A stretch of DNA of 64,000 nucleotides, from the NCBI GenBank assembly GCA_032622095.1, contig CP136069.1:184999122-185063121 (forward strand), written 5' to 3'. Below the pieces are notes generated by a model. It did no database searches, was not told the DNA's origin, and saw nothing but the letters and a program-made list of their open reading frames with translations. Both the position numbers and the translations under genes were made by a program. Shown piece by piece: positions 46,301 through 57,299 of the stretch; position 1 is the first letter of the stretch; each line of letters starts with the position of its first letter. The DNA comes from Siphonodentalium dalli. Its lineage: Eukaryota; Mollusca; Scaphopoda; Gadilida; Siphonodentaliidae.

Positions 46301-47399
46301 CTACCCCTCCCCCTTTTCTGCCCCTGACAACAACGGCGTCACTTTAGAAAATTCTAACCCTCGCCATTATCTTTCTCGTAAAAAGTTACCCCTATTAGAT
46401 CCCTTTTGTGCCATATAGGTGGTCCCCTGTGAATTTCTATAGAACACAGACAGACAGACAAACAGACATTCGCTATAGATATAGATCAATGTTTGAGGTG
46501 GTTACAATTTCGCTGTGGCTTCAGGGGGGGGGGGTCGTGAGAAAATTTACACGTACATGGCCCAAAACAAAATTTACAGCCCTTTTGCTACCAACCCACC
46601 ATTTTTGTGCAAAAAAAATATTTGTTTCCGCCTGATTTTTTAGGACCCACCCCCTAAAATAAGAAACAAATCATTTTAAATCTATTCAAGACCAAATCAA
46701 ACAAAATCAAAGGTAAGTTTTAAATTGGTTCGTTTCTGGCAGATTCCAAGTGTTCAAACAATTGAAAAACTATCAACGGTTATGATGTTGTTTTCGACAT
46801 TGAAAAATTCATTTTGAAATAAAAAGTGTTTTATTCTACAGTATGCACAGATATTGTGAGGTAATATTTATAGTGCCAATAAGCCAACTCTTTGGAGCCA
46901 AATAAACAGGCTGGCAGAGTGAAAATGCCAGCACTATCAGGCACTATTCAATATTAATTTGAGGTGAATTGCAAACCAGCACTCCTATTCAGTCATCACG
47001 TTTATTTGGCACCAGAGAGTGCTTTATCTTATACCTACATATGTTCTTAAGTGTTGGTTAAGGTCATAATCTATGTTAGAACACTTTTATTAATGAAAAC
47101 AACTTAAAACAATGTCCATAATGTGGGGCCTCTGAGATGCACCCACCCCGCCCGGTATAGGTATGTTTTTGGAAGATCTCCCCTGTATTACTTATATCTT
47201 ATACCTACCCTGTTTCTAAGTGTCTGTAAAGGCCATAACCTGCCTTAGAACACAATTATTAATGAATATATTTGAAAACAACTTAAAACAAGGGAAAAAA
47301 TGTGAATAGAAAAACATTTGCACAAACTCATTTTTTCGGGCCTCTTCGGACCCACCCACCCCGGCCCTATATGATAAAACTTTTGTGCGAACCCCCCTG
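46301..47399. other. Intergenic
   Basis: Contains a short (CAGA)n near 46447 and a G run near 46526. A segment at 46840-47100 is repeated diverged at 47160-47300 (TTATACCTAC, GGTCATAA/GGCCATAA, AACAACTTAAAACAA). No gene. Confidence 0.45.
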
Positions 47400-48240
47400 G
47401 TCGCTTTCTTAATAAATATCGCGAGATTATAGACCGTTTCTTCGTCGTGTGTATTGCATAACTTAATCAACTTTGATATGGTCGGGTCGTTATAGAACTA
47501 GCTATCAATATATTTTTTCTCTTAGTTCTTTAAGAATTTCACACGTGAGAAAAAAATGGCATTCATCACCAATGCCTTGCTCACATAGGGAACAGACTCG
47601 CTGCGAGTGACTTATGTTATTCCACGCTCCGGTTTTTATCGCTAACTTATGATTTCTGGTTCTGAATTTCATCAATATTGTTACACAACTGATACATGGA
47701 AGTGACAAGTATTTAGGTCTAGTAAAATCGCATCTGATCTGATTGTAGAAATTACATTTAGTAAAGGATCGTATATTTCACATCCATTGAAGTATATAAA
47801 GGTAATGTATCTTCATCTTACAGGCTTCGTAAAACCAATTAATGTTTTGTACATGTTGATATGTCCATATTTATATCATGCCAAGTTCACATAGCGTTTT
47901 CACATAGTCGATCCAATGACATTCGATTTGGTTAGAACCATGAAGATCATACATCATACAGTACAGTCTATATGCTAATTTACAACGATTTCCCATAATC
48001 AGTCTCCCCCAATAGCCAAGGCACCTTAGTTTTATTTTTAAATCGATAGGGTATACACCTAGCTTCCCATAAACAAAAACATTTGCTGTTGTCTTTTTTG
48101 AATGACAAATAAATTTCAAAAACCAACGTTCTAACTTACATATTCCTCAATATTTTCAAATCCCCATATTTCCGAGCCATAAAGTACAATAGGCACAAGG
48201 CTTTCCCATACATTTCTACTATACTCCCAATATCTATTTG
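47400..48240 (-). pseudogene. CR1/RTE-like LINE 3' fragment
   Basis: The minus strand encodes the C-terminal part of a non-LTR ORF2. From 48240 down: LVPIVLYGSEIWGFENIEE, a stop, then KKTTANVFVYGKLGVYP, a Trp/Arg-rich stretch and HWIDYVKTLCELG. Near 47700 comes MKFRTRNHKLAIKTGAWNN and the terminal Cys motif VCSLCEQGIGDECHF; the end near 47400 is NLAIFIKKA, the usual last residues. No reverse transcriptase catalytic motif is present, so it is a 5'-truncated dead copy with at least two in-frame stops. Confidence 0.82.
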
Positions 48241-48539
48241 TGAGGGGTGCCCGAGGTGTCCCTTTAAACGTTTATGTTAATGATGGTGCTGACCGAGCCA
48301 TGCGTGGTGTTCTGAAATGAAGAACGGGGACGGTGTTAAAACCATATATATACACGGATGCAGCCAGACAATTGCAAAATAGATACTTCCAATAATATGA
48401 GGCCTAATCAGAATGCGTCCCAAGACGGGACATATATTGATGCTAGTGACATTGGAAAGAAGAGTTGTGAGTATTTGAGATTATAAGTGATTGTCACAAA
48501 AAGTTCCATTTTCGATTCAGAATAATAATGAGATAGACG

Positions 48540-48632
48540 GTGTATACTAGTCTACTAGTCGCTTCGTGGGCTGTATACTAGTCTACTAGTCGCTTCGTGG
48601 GCTGTATACTAGTCTACTAGTCGCTTCGTGGG
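48540..48632 (+). repeat. Triplicated 31-bp unit
   Basis: GTATACTAGTCTACTAGTCG, then CTTCGTGGGC, three times in a row. The sequence after it (TTGTTATGCTCAAATATAGA) matches the diverged single copy at about 34770-34815. Confidence 0.9.
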
Positions 48633-48688
48633 CGGTTGTTATGCTCAAATATAGAAACACAGAAGAGGCACTTATGTTTTTAATCAGA

Positions 48689-49560
48689 AAGTTGTGGCTA
48701 TGTGAAATTAAACGTATCGAGTCATATCACAAGCTAATGGAAGTCATTTTGCAAATCATGCGAGATAACATCTTATGTCGGAAAAGTGAACGTGGTTTCT
48801 TTAACTTGTAATTAATAATAGCGTCGGTGTCTCTTGCGTAAACATGGTGTTAATTGATTTGGATACCCCAGGTAACAGAAGAGGCAGTTATGTTTTTGAT
48901 CAGAAAGTTATGGGAATATATTTTTATGTAAGTCACGACAAATGATATCTATCAAAATCAAGGGGAGCGAAACTAAAATAAATTATAACCATCTTATAAA
49001 TAAATCGGCGGGACGCCCCAAAGTCAGTTGTATCATCAAACGCCACAGAACTCACGTCGATTTCTGCACTGAATATATACTCCGAACTACCTATTCAGCT
49101 CAGTAATAGCATATTATTTGAAATTCAGCTGAAATCTGATTCTTATCCAGATTTCGGTAAGTATATTCCAATAGTCAACATACATGTAGATCATGCATTC
49201 ATAGTCCGCTATGCATTCTCTGCCAGTGTCAACATACATGTAGATCAATGCATTCATAGTCCGCTATGCATTCTCTGCCAGTGTCAACATACATGTAGAT
49301 CAATGCATTCATAGTCCGCTATGCATTCTCTGCCAGTGTCTAGTTGAACCTGCCGATTGAGTGACGATGAGCATTCAATTTGCTGTCAATGTTATATACA
49401 GAAAATAGTTTATATAATGATCAACCGTTTGGTGTAACTACAAATGTTTCCGTACTGTAAACAATTTGCGAATATGACATATGTGTTCAGAATAATTAAT
49501 TACAGACTTTGACTCATGCGGCACTGCTCAAAATGACGCTAATATTAATCATGGACAGTA
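48689..49560 (+). repeat. Segmental repeat block, copy 2
   Basis: Copy of 36818-37831 (see that entry) with a deletion and a local triplication at 49165-49341. The abrupt right end is followed by the repeat mosaic that fills 49.6-63.2 kb. Confidence 0.8.
49165..49341 (+). repeat. ~60-bp unit triplicated
   Basis: CAACATACATGTAGATC, ATGCATTCATAGTCCGCTAT and CATTCTCTGCCAGTGT repeat three times; the homologous site at 37545-37605 has one copy, so the expansion is specific to this block. Confidence 0.9.
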
Positions 49561-50129
49561 CTCTTTGAACAAATATAATTCGCTGAATATTCGCTTTACT
49601 TCCTGTTTTATACGAAACATACTCCAAGTTCTTGTGTGGCTCTTTGTGGCTAAGGGTGGATACACACATGCATGTAATTTCTGTATGTAAAATACAGATA
49701 CAATAATTGACAACATTAATCACCTGCGCGCGAGCGGTTCATTGTTAACAGGTTAGGCAAGTGAGTGGTGATAAGCGAAGTCAAACTGTCTGCTATCAGG
49801 ACATTTAAGGCCAGTCAAAAACATGTCTTCTCTTACGGATGCGGAAAATAGTCAAGTATGTGTGATATCTGGCATTTTATTAATACACGAACACCAGAAG
49901 CGACACGTCTGCCATATACGGACTTGATATAGAACATGTTCGACCATGATGCTTGTTTGGCGTGGGGTCTCGAAAGCTTCAAATCGCTAAGGGACTTAGT
50001 TGAATGTATCTGTCGGAATAATCTGGGCAATAAGGGACAATATATTATGTTTTACTAAAATATCTCAGAGTTAGCCAACCCGCCTGGTAGCTTTCATGGT
50101 CATATATAGCCCCAAGTCGGGGAAATGCT

Positions 50130-50705
50130 GATCCACCATACACAGCTATAAATATCAAGAGAGGACTGGTAATTATTTAGATAGAACGGCCACCATATGG
50201 GTTATCCCACGAACAATTATTTTAAGTGGCCTGGCGACACGGTCCAATATAGCGGCTTCTCTACATTCCGACTTCATTTGAACTAGAACTGAGTGCGGTC
50301 AACACGTCGGCAATGATTGGATTGTCAGTGGACACATATTACATTGTCTGTATGATCCATGTATAACGCAAAATACACGATAATTACAGAGATTACATGC
50401 AAGTGTGTATCCACCCTAAGACACTACGGGTGGATATACACATGCAATCTCTGTAAATATCGTGTATATGGCGTTTTACATAGATCATTCAGAATGTGTA
50501 ATATGAGTCGGCTGACATCTCAATCATTGCGGCTACGTTTGACTAAGGTGGGTCAAGCTCCGAACGTGCAGAGAGCTGTTGACTGGACGAAGTCGTCAGG
50601 CCGCTTAAAATAATTGTTCGCGCGATAACCCAAATGGTGGACGTTCTGTTAAATCATTGTCAGACTTCTCTTGATTTTTATACCACCGATGGCCTCAGGA
50701 ATTTC
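50130..50705. repeat. Large inverted repeat, arms ~230-280 bp
   Basis: A left arm to 50416 and a right arm from 50428 pair around the loop TAAGACACTAC. Paired landmarks: ACAGAGATTACATGC/GCAATCTCTGTA, CCAATGATTGG-type inner blocks, TTATTTTAAGTGGCCTG/AGGCCGCTTAAAATAATTG, and CCACCATATGGGTTATC/GATAACCCAAATGGTGG. The right arm alone reappears at 53656-53945. Confidence 0.8.
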
Positions 50706-50723
50706 ACTGCATATTTCGTCGAC

Positions 50724-50746
50724 GGGGGGGGGGGGGGGGGGGGGGG
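50724..50746. repeat. Poly(G) run
   Basis: Twenty-three consecutive G residues on the plus strand, at the point where the paralogous block at 53945 has ordinary sequence. Confidence 0.9.
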
Positions 50747-51218
50747 TCATGCAGCACATGAGTCCTGACCCCCTGCATCCACTCCTGATTTATAAATATT
50801 GTAGTTGACAGTTATGTCTGTCGTGTCTGTTTGCTACGAGTGATTAATCTATTATGCAGCAACTTAAGCTTTTAATATAATTATGAACAAATTATTACAG
50901 CTTTAAATTTGAAGGTACAGAATGTGGTGTTGCTGTGTGTCTTCATTCGGGAAAAGGTTATTCTAGCTACGAGTTCACAACTAGGTCACCTTTCCTCTCT
51001 TGTGCTATACATGTATACGCAAAATTTACAACTATGGAATATTTAAGTGATACATTATATTGTACATTCTTGCCCAGATAACCCAGGGTGATACATTCAA
51101 CAAAATCCCTTAGTTATTCGAAGCTTTCGAGAATCAGCCCCTCCCTAATCATGGATTATGGTTGAAAATGTTATAATTCAAGCCTTTGGAAGCTAAAATT
51201 GTGTGACAGTAACCCTTG

Positions 51219-52700
51219 GAACAAACGTTGCACTACCGACGAATTGAATTCAATTATTTTAATTAGATTCGTCGGTAGTGCGACGTTTGTTGCAAATAAA
51301 TGCGAGTAGACGCACTACTGACGAAGAATGCGTGTGGTCAACACGAATTTAATTGCTGATGCGTCTGAGATCCGTGTTTGAAACAAACGTCGCATCACCG
51401 TCGACTCGAATTTAATTCGGAGACATGCAAACGAGCTGCATAATGATATGCTAATGAGGGAATTCCAATTGAAACTGGAAAACACCAACGTGCATGACGT
51501 AATTTGGTGGTATTTGAATTCGATTCTACGAAAGTGCGACGTTTGTTTCAAATTAAATGCGAGTAGACGCACTAAATAAATATTTATTCCGTTTGGATAT
51601 ACACGCTATACTGTGCATGGACGTGTGCAAATTTAACATCAACGATGGGTTGAAATTGTTCTTGTAATTTGATTTTCCAGCAATGAATTATTGGGGAATT
51701 TGTTGTTTTTAGACCAACATTTGCATATTTTCCTACTTTTTGGTCCAACATTTTGACTGAAATGGCCTGTGTCCTGGTCCCTCGTGACCCCCGTGGCCAG
51801 CCAACAAAAATGCTAATTATTTCCCTATGCTTCTGTTCAAAATTATGAACTTAAATGGTCATCAGTTGGAAATTTTCCAACCTTCGTGGGGGTGTCAGGT
51901 TGGAAATTGTCAGCACTTGGAAAGCTTGAGGCCAGTCTAATGCTATATAGGTTTTTGCGGTTTTCATGTTCAAAGTTTTCCCCCGCTGTGCCAAAGTATG
52001 ATCGGATTTTCAGGTTCTGATTTTTCTTCTACTGGCAGAACCGTGGTCCGCCCACTGCATGATCACAAGTCTACTGATCCATTCAGAATAGGCTATTATT
52101 CAGGCATGTGAAGGAACAGCCAAGGGGGTGCAAATTGAATTACGCAAATTTATTAGCCCCTCCCAACCGAGACCATATAGCCGTACGTCCCTGCCCGCCA
52201 TGGTTATTTTACCACGTGGTTTTAGATAGGCATACTGACGCAATATATAGTGATATAGCGCGTTGACCTCAACTTGCTATTAAATTGTTAAAACGGTACA
52301 ACGTTTTCGTATACAAATAAACTGGACCTGATTTCTTTCAGACAAGTTCAAAGCAAAATACCACCTAAAGAATCATGTCCGACCTAATATATGTATCAAA
52401 TACCTACGAAATAGCGATATAAAACCAATAATTTCCACTCCTCAGAATAGTAACATTAATTTCGTCGCTTGGAAGTCAAAAGCTACATTTTCTCACTAAA
52501 TTTTACGTTTTAGAATTGATATAACACTTCCTATTTTAGCCGTTTTGACGAAAATCCTTATGAACGCTTTATGCCATTTTAAGAAATCAGTTAGATTCGT
52601 CTTGAATTAAATGCGACGTTTGTTTCAACAGACGAATTATGAATTAAACTCGAGTCTAATTCTAATTGAATTAGATTCGTCGGTAGTGCGACGTTTGTTC
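51219..52700. mobile_element. Inserted TIR element with GCGACGTTTGTT repeats
   Basis: A 1.48-kb segment bounded by GAACAAACGTTGCACTACCG and the inverse end GGTAGTGCGACGTTTGTTC. The left end (51219-51292) is itself a hairpin. GCGACGTTTGTT or its complement recurs near 51280, 51385, 51530, 52608 and 52690. The paralogous sequence near 54065-54105 runs from CTAAAATTGTGACAG to TTGAGAAACATATACTG without it, so it is an insertion. It carries an inverted TTTCCAAC-family segment at 51625-51935. No transposase; target duplication unclear. Confidence 0.72.
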
Positions 52701-53440
52701 AGGACCTTGCTCAACCTGTGGATTGAGAAACATATACTGTTCTGTAAATTCTGGGTGAAAAATGGGGGGGGGGGGGGTGTGACTCTTTTTAATTTCAACA
52801 CTGTACCTACATTAATTTTTTTTGTTTCGAACTGAATTAAAACTCGTGAAAAACAGCAACATAATTATATCAGACAGGATTTATTCATTTCGGCATCCGT
52901 GAAACAAGACACGTTTATGACTGGCCTGAAATTTCTTGATAGCAGTTAGTTTGAAGATGGCTTATAACTACTAACTGGTCTCGCCTGTTGAAAAGGACCG
53001 ATGGCGGACAGGCTATTAATGCTACCAATGATTGGTGTGACCATGTCAAATACATGGAATACATGGATTTTACAAACACAAATTATATACAAGTGTGTAT
53101 CCAGCCTACGGTTTTGTTGACTTACCAAGAAATCAACGAACCAACGTCCGAGAAATCAACAACACACAATTAGGTGTCAGTTATGCTGAGTTAGCTAAAT
53201 ATACCTAATGTCTTGATGTGGTCACTTCGATCCTAAGAAATAATCGGAAAATAAACTTTCCAACGAAATGCCTCATCAAGTTGGCTGAAGTAATATCCTG
53301 AGTTAAAATGTCCAAATTAAGAGTTTATTTTGGAAATATTGTTTGGCGAATATACATGTAGTGAGTCAGGAATAATGAATCGCATATAATCGTGAATCAT
53401 ATAATCATGAATCGTCTAAATTTCATAGATCGTCTCACTC

Positions 53441-53535
53441 GTGTCTTCATAATTATGAAGGGTGACGTTAGTCTTGAATGGGAGTTAATAACTCACCAAA
53501 AAGACTGACGCCACCATTTTTAATTATGAAGACAC
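53441..53535. repeat. Inverted repeat, 35-bp arms
   Basis: GTGTCTTCATAATTATGAAG at 53441 pairs with the segment ending at 53535. A decayed version lies near 63085-63135, in the sequence that continues this repeat family after the 5-kb palindrome. Confidence 0.7.
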
Positions 53536-54553
53536 CCTTTAAGATGATCCATCCAATACACAGTAGTACACAGAAACGACATTCGCTGAATATTCGCTTT
53601 ATTTCCGTTTTTAGACGATAGAGATTTTACGGTTTGTTGTGTTATATGTGGATGTTAAGGTGGATACACACATGCATGTAATCTCTGTAAATATCGTATA
53701 ATTTGGCGTTTTACATGGATCATACAAACCTGTAACATGTGTCCGTTGACAACCCAATCATTGCGGCTATGTTTGACCACAGTGAGTCAAGCTCTGAACG
53801 CGCAGAGAACCGTTGACTCTGACGAAGTCGTCAGGCCGCTTAAAATAATTATTTACGCGATAGCCCAAATGGTGGACGTTCTGTTTTAATCATTGTCAGT
53901 CTTCTCCTGATTTTTATACCAGTGATGGCCTCAGGATTTCCCCGACGCGGGAGCTATGATAACAACATAGGGGCAATATTATCCCGGAAGCTATATCGAA
54001 CCAACCCCCTTCCCAATCATGGACTATGGTCGAAACTGTTATAATTCAAGCCTTTACAGGCTAAAATTGTGACAGTTAGGAACCTGTTCAACATTTGGCT
54101 TGAGAAACATATACTGTTTGTTCTGTAAATTCTGGGTTAAAAAATAGGGGTGTCACCCTTTTAATTTAAACGCTGTACCTGCATTAATTTATTGGAGCTG
54201 TAATGGATATTTGCATGGCAATTCCAATTGAATGTTATCACACGAGCTCGCTTTCAAATTATCAGAGCATTTTCAACAAATCAGTATCGTCATAAAAGAG
54301 CTTAAAATTTTGCATATTTTATTTTTGTTTTGGATTACCCTGTTTCCAAGTAATAACGAGAAAAACCAAGTATACAATCGACGGACTCAAATCCACTTTT
54401 CGAAATGAATTAAGACTCGTGAATAACAGCAACAGATATCAGTCAGGATTTATTCGTTTAGGCATCCATGAAAGAAGACATGTTTATGACCGGCCTGAAA
54501 TTTCTTGATTGCAGTTGGTTTGATAATGGCTTAGAACTACTCACTGGTCTCGC

Positions 54554-56576
54554 CAGGGGCCTGTACTATAGATTACCAATAGCCGTGTTTGAACACGTGG
54601 ACAAACTGTCGAATACTATGAATACGGTAATTTACAAGAGAGAGATATTTTATTCCTCCATATCAACGGAGATTACATATATTACAAATATATACAACAA
54701 AATAATGGAGGCGAACGCTTGTTAATAGGTAAAGGCAAATTACTTTAATATCATACATAAATGGATAGTAATGCCTACATATATATATATATATATATAT
54801 AATATATATATATATTTGAGTCAGTTGGCGAGTGGTTTAGTTGATGTATAAAGTCAATGTTATGATAGGCAATGGGGAACATGAAAACTACTTGCGATCA
54901 CCACAATCCCAATGGCACAAGAATCGCGAAAATACACAAATTCTTACAACATTTTACGCTGAACACGAGTACAAAATATCATAAGCGAAAACGCTCTTTA
55001 TAAGAGATAGATGTTTTATTGACCTACATCATAGAAGACAATATATAGCTTTTCATGACTTTCCTTGTATTTACATGGTTCATGGTCAAATATATTTAAC
55101 GATGTATGTACGAACACAAAGGGATAGAGACGGATAGAGTGATCACAAATAAACCCCATCGACAGAAAAACCCACACAAGGTGATTATAGTGTCAGATTG
55201 AGCAGGGAAATTTTAACTGGTTGTCGTATACGTACGATTTCGATACATGTACAATGTAATTGAAAACAAACTGAATTGCCGGAGATAATAGACTGATAAA
55301 AATATTTCCAAGTTAAAAGTGTGAAAATATATATTTCAAGTATATTTTCCAAAGGGTCGGTGTAACATTTTGTTTAAGGAGAAACTTAGATTTAACAAAC
55401 AAAATTACACTGAATGTAGGAAAACATCATACTGGTGGTATCAAGTATAATTTGCAGTTACATTAGCTGGAAAATTTAGCCATTGTAATGATTACAACCT
55501 ATTCTCCAGTCTTAATTTTCAAATTCAGTGCCATTTTCTACCATGGAATCGCGGGTAACATTCACGTATAAGGTCTCCGCTGTCCGAGTGCACCTCCTCC
55601 CTGAACCAGATATTATTTCCGAGTCCGGAAAACTATATTTGCACCCATTCGGTTGAAAATCTGCAATGGTTACTCAAGATTTCCAACTATTAGAAATCCC
55701 CAACCCAACAATTCCAACCAATCGAAACTTAGAACTCAACTAATTGCCATTTAACTCCATAAATCAATCATCACGAACTTTGGAACGAAGATTATGGTGA
55801 TGCGCCAACATCCATCAACACGTCCCTGCTTGAAATTCCCAATTGTTGAGTAATTTGGTGAGAATCGCCCCTGTCACAACATAATTTATATGGAAACCCT
55901 TATTTATCAAGGCCAATGTGTCTGTTTATGAACCCCATCTCAAAATATTTATATCTACGCCCATGCATAATTTGAACCCATCATCCCAATATGACTACGA
56001 TTTTATTGACCCCGTGAAACTTCGCACGTCGACAAAGGGTTAATGCATGAGTGCGCAATACACCAAGCGATAATCCGACATATCGACATTCGCATGCGTT
56101 TCATTGCGGTGACTACCACTAATTCAGCCTCGTATACTTGTAATGTTAACATCGTGTTCTATCCGATTTGTGTTATTTCTGTACTATGGAACTCCCTAAG
56201 TTGGTAATTTATCAGCCCGTCAAGCGAGTTCTTGTTTTTCCCCAAGTTAGACAATTCGAGTACTATAGAATAACAAAAATATGCAGCGTTGGAACACTCC
56301 ATTCACCACAAAAACCGAGCAGCTTGCTGCTGAAATAAATCCCAGTTACAGAATGGCTCTCCCAGAATATTATATAAGTCAGTTCACAACGATGTATGGT
56401 GTGAAAAAGGGTAATCGCCTATTGTTAAATTCCAATATCCAATGCAAGGAATTTACAAGAATACAATTGCTCGAGTACTATAAAACACAAGTCTAGCTTT
56501 ACAATACTAGGTATTTCCGACGAACGCTGTCCGCGTGTTCAAAACGGCTATTGGAAATCTATAGTACAGGGCCCTG
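54554..56576. mobile_element. Inserted 2.0-kb element with ~50-bp TIRs
   Basis: Ends CAGGGGCCTGTACTATAGAT and its inverse ending GTACAGGGCCCTG form imperfect TIRs of about 50 bp, continuing through CCAATAGCCGT and GAACACG. The paralogue at 52985-53000 reads CTCGCCTGTTGAAA straight across, so the segment is an insertion. CAGGG-type ends are common in hAT-like elements, but the 8-bp duplication was not visible. It contains an (AT)n tract at 54779-54816 and one open frame of 71 codons at 56281-56496 without a recognisable domain. Confidence 0.75.
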
Positions 56577-57299
56577 TTGAAATGGACCGAACGCGCGCAG
56601 GCGATTAATGCTATCAGTGATTGGTGTGACCATGTACAAATTAATACATGGAATACATGGATTTTACATATGATATTTTTCGAGCGTTTACTTGGATTAG
56701 CAAGAAAAAATTGTATTCACAGTACATGAGTTAACGTAAATTGGGGGTAGAGAGATCATTGTCATGTCGACCAATGAGAAGTTGTTATTAGATAGTTGTT
56801 GACAGAGGATTATAGTTTGGTGAGAGTTCATTCTAGCCTAACCAGTCGAGTCAGCAGGTCACATTTATTTTTATATAAGTGAACACGTAATAGAACATGC
56901 AAGCTTATAGTACATAAACAAATTAGTTATTGGCAACGTAGAACATATTGCATTGTTTGTGTTTTTGATACATTGTCATTGAGAATGAATTTTGTCGCTG
57001 CGTACGAATGGGGTTTCTGAAAACAGGTTTCCGCCTTGTTTTTCCCCCAGAAAATAAAGGGGGTTTTTACCTAGGCGGTTTTTCCTGGCCGACCGCGCAG
57101 TTTTCTCGATATGTACAATAACCTGTATGTCCAAATGTGCCCACAATATTATCTGTAAACATGAAAACCTTAATAAACGCTGACTTACGACTATGGATCG
57201 GCTCATTTGCAATATTTCGAGTTGTTTATTGTAACGTCGAATTGGGAATACCAGAAATTACAAACAAGTGTGTATCCACTGTTACTGGCTAAGTCACTA

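Larger units (their letters stand above)
49654..57299. repeat. Mosaic of a GGTGGATACACAC-ended repeat family
   Basis: Ends of the type GGTGGATACACACATGCATG occur at 49654, 50428 and 53660, and their inverse (ACAAGTGTGTATCCA or similar) at about 50400-50416, 53090-53105 and 57265-57279. Blocks downstream of the left ends are shared: TCAATCATTGCGGCTA, AGTCGTCAGGCCGCTTAAAA, ATGGTGGACGTTCTGTT, then AATCATGGA and GGCTAAAATTGTG, then GCCTGAAATTTCTTGAT and GATTGGTGTGACCATGT. The 50.4-53.1 and 53.7-57.3 kb stretches are two copies of one sequence, each interrupted by a different insertion. No gene was recognised. Confidence 0.7.

Noticed and set aside
54468-54725. Plus-strand frame of 85 codons
   Set aside because: It crosses the boundary of an inserted element, and its first part is a repeat copy with stops in the paralogue at 52900-53000.
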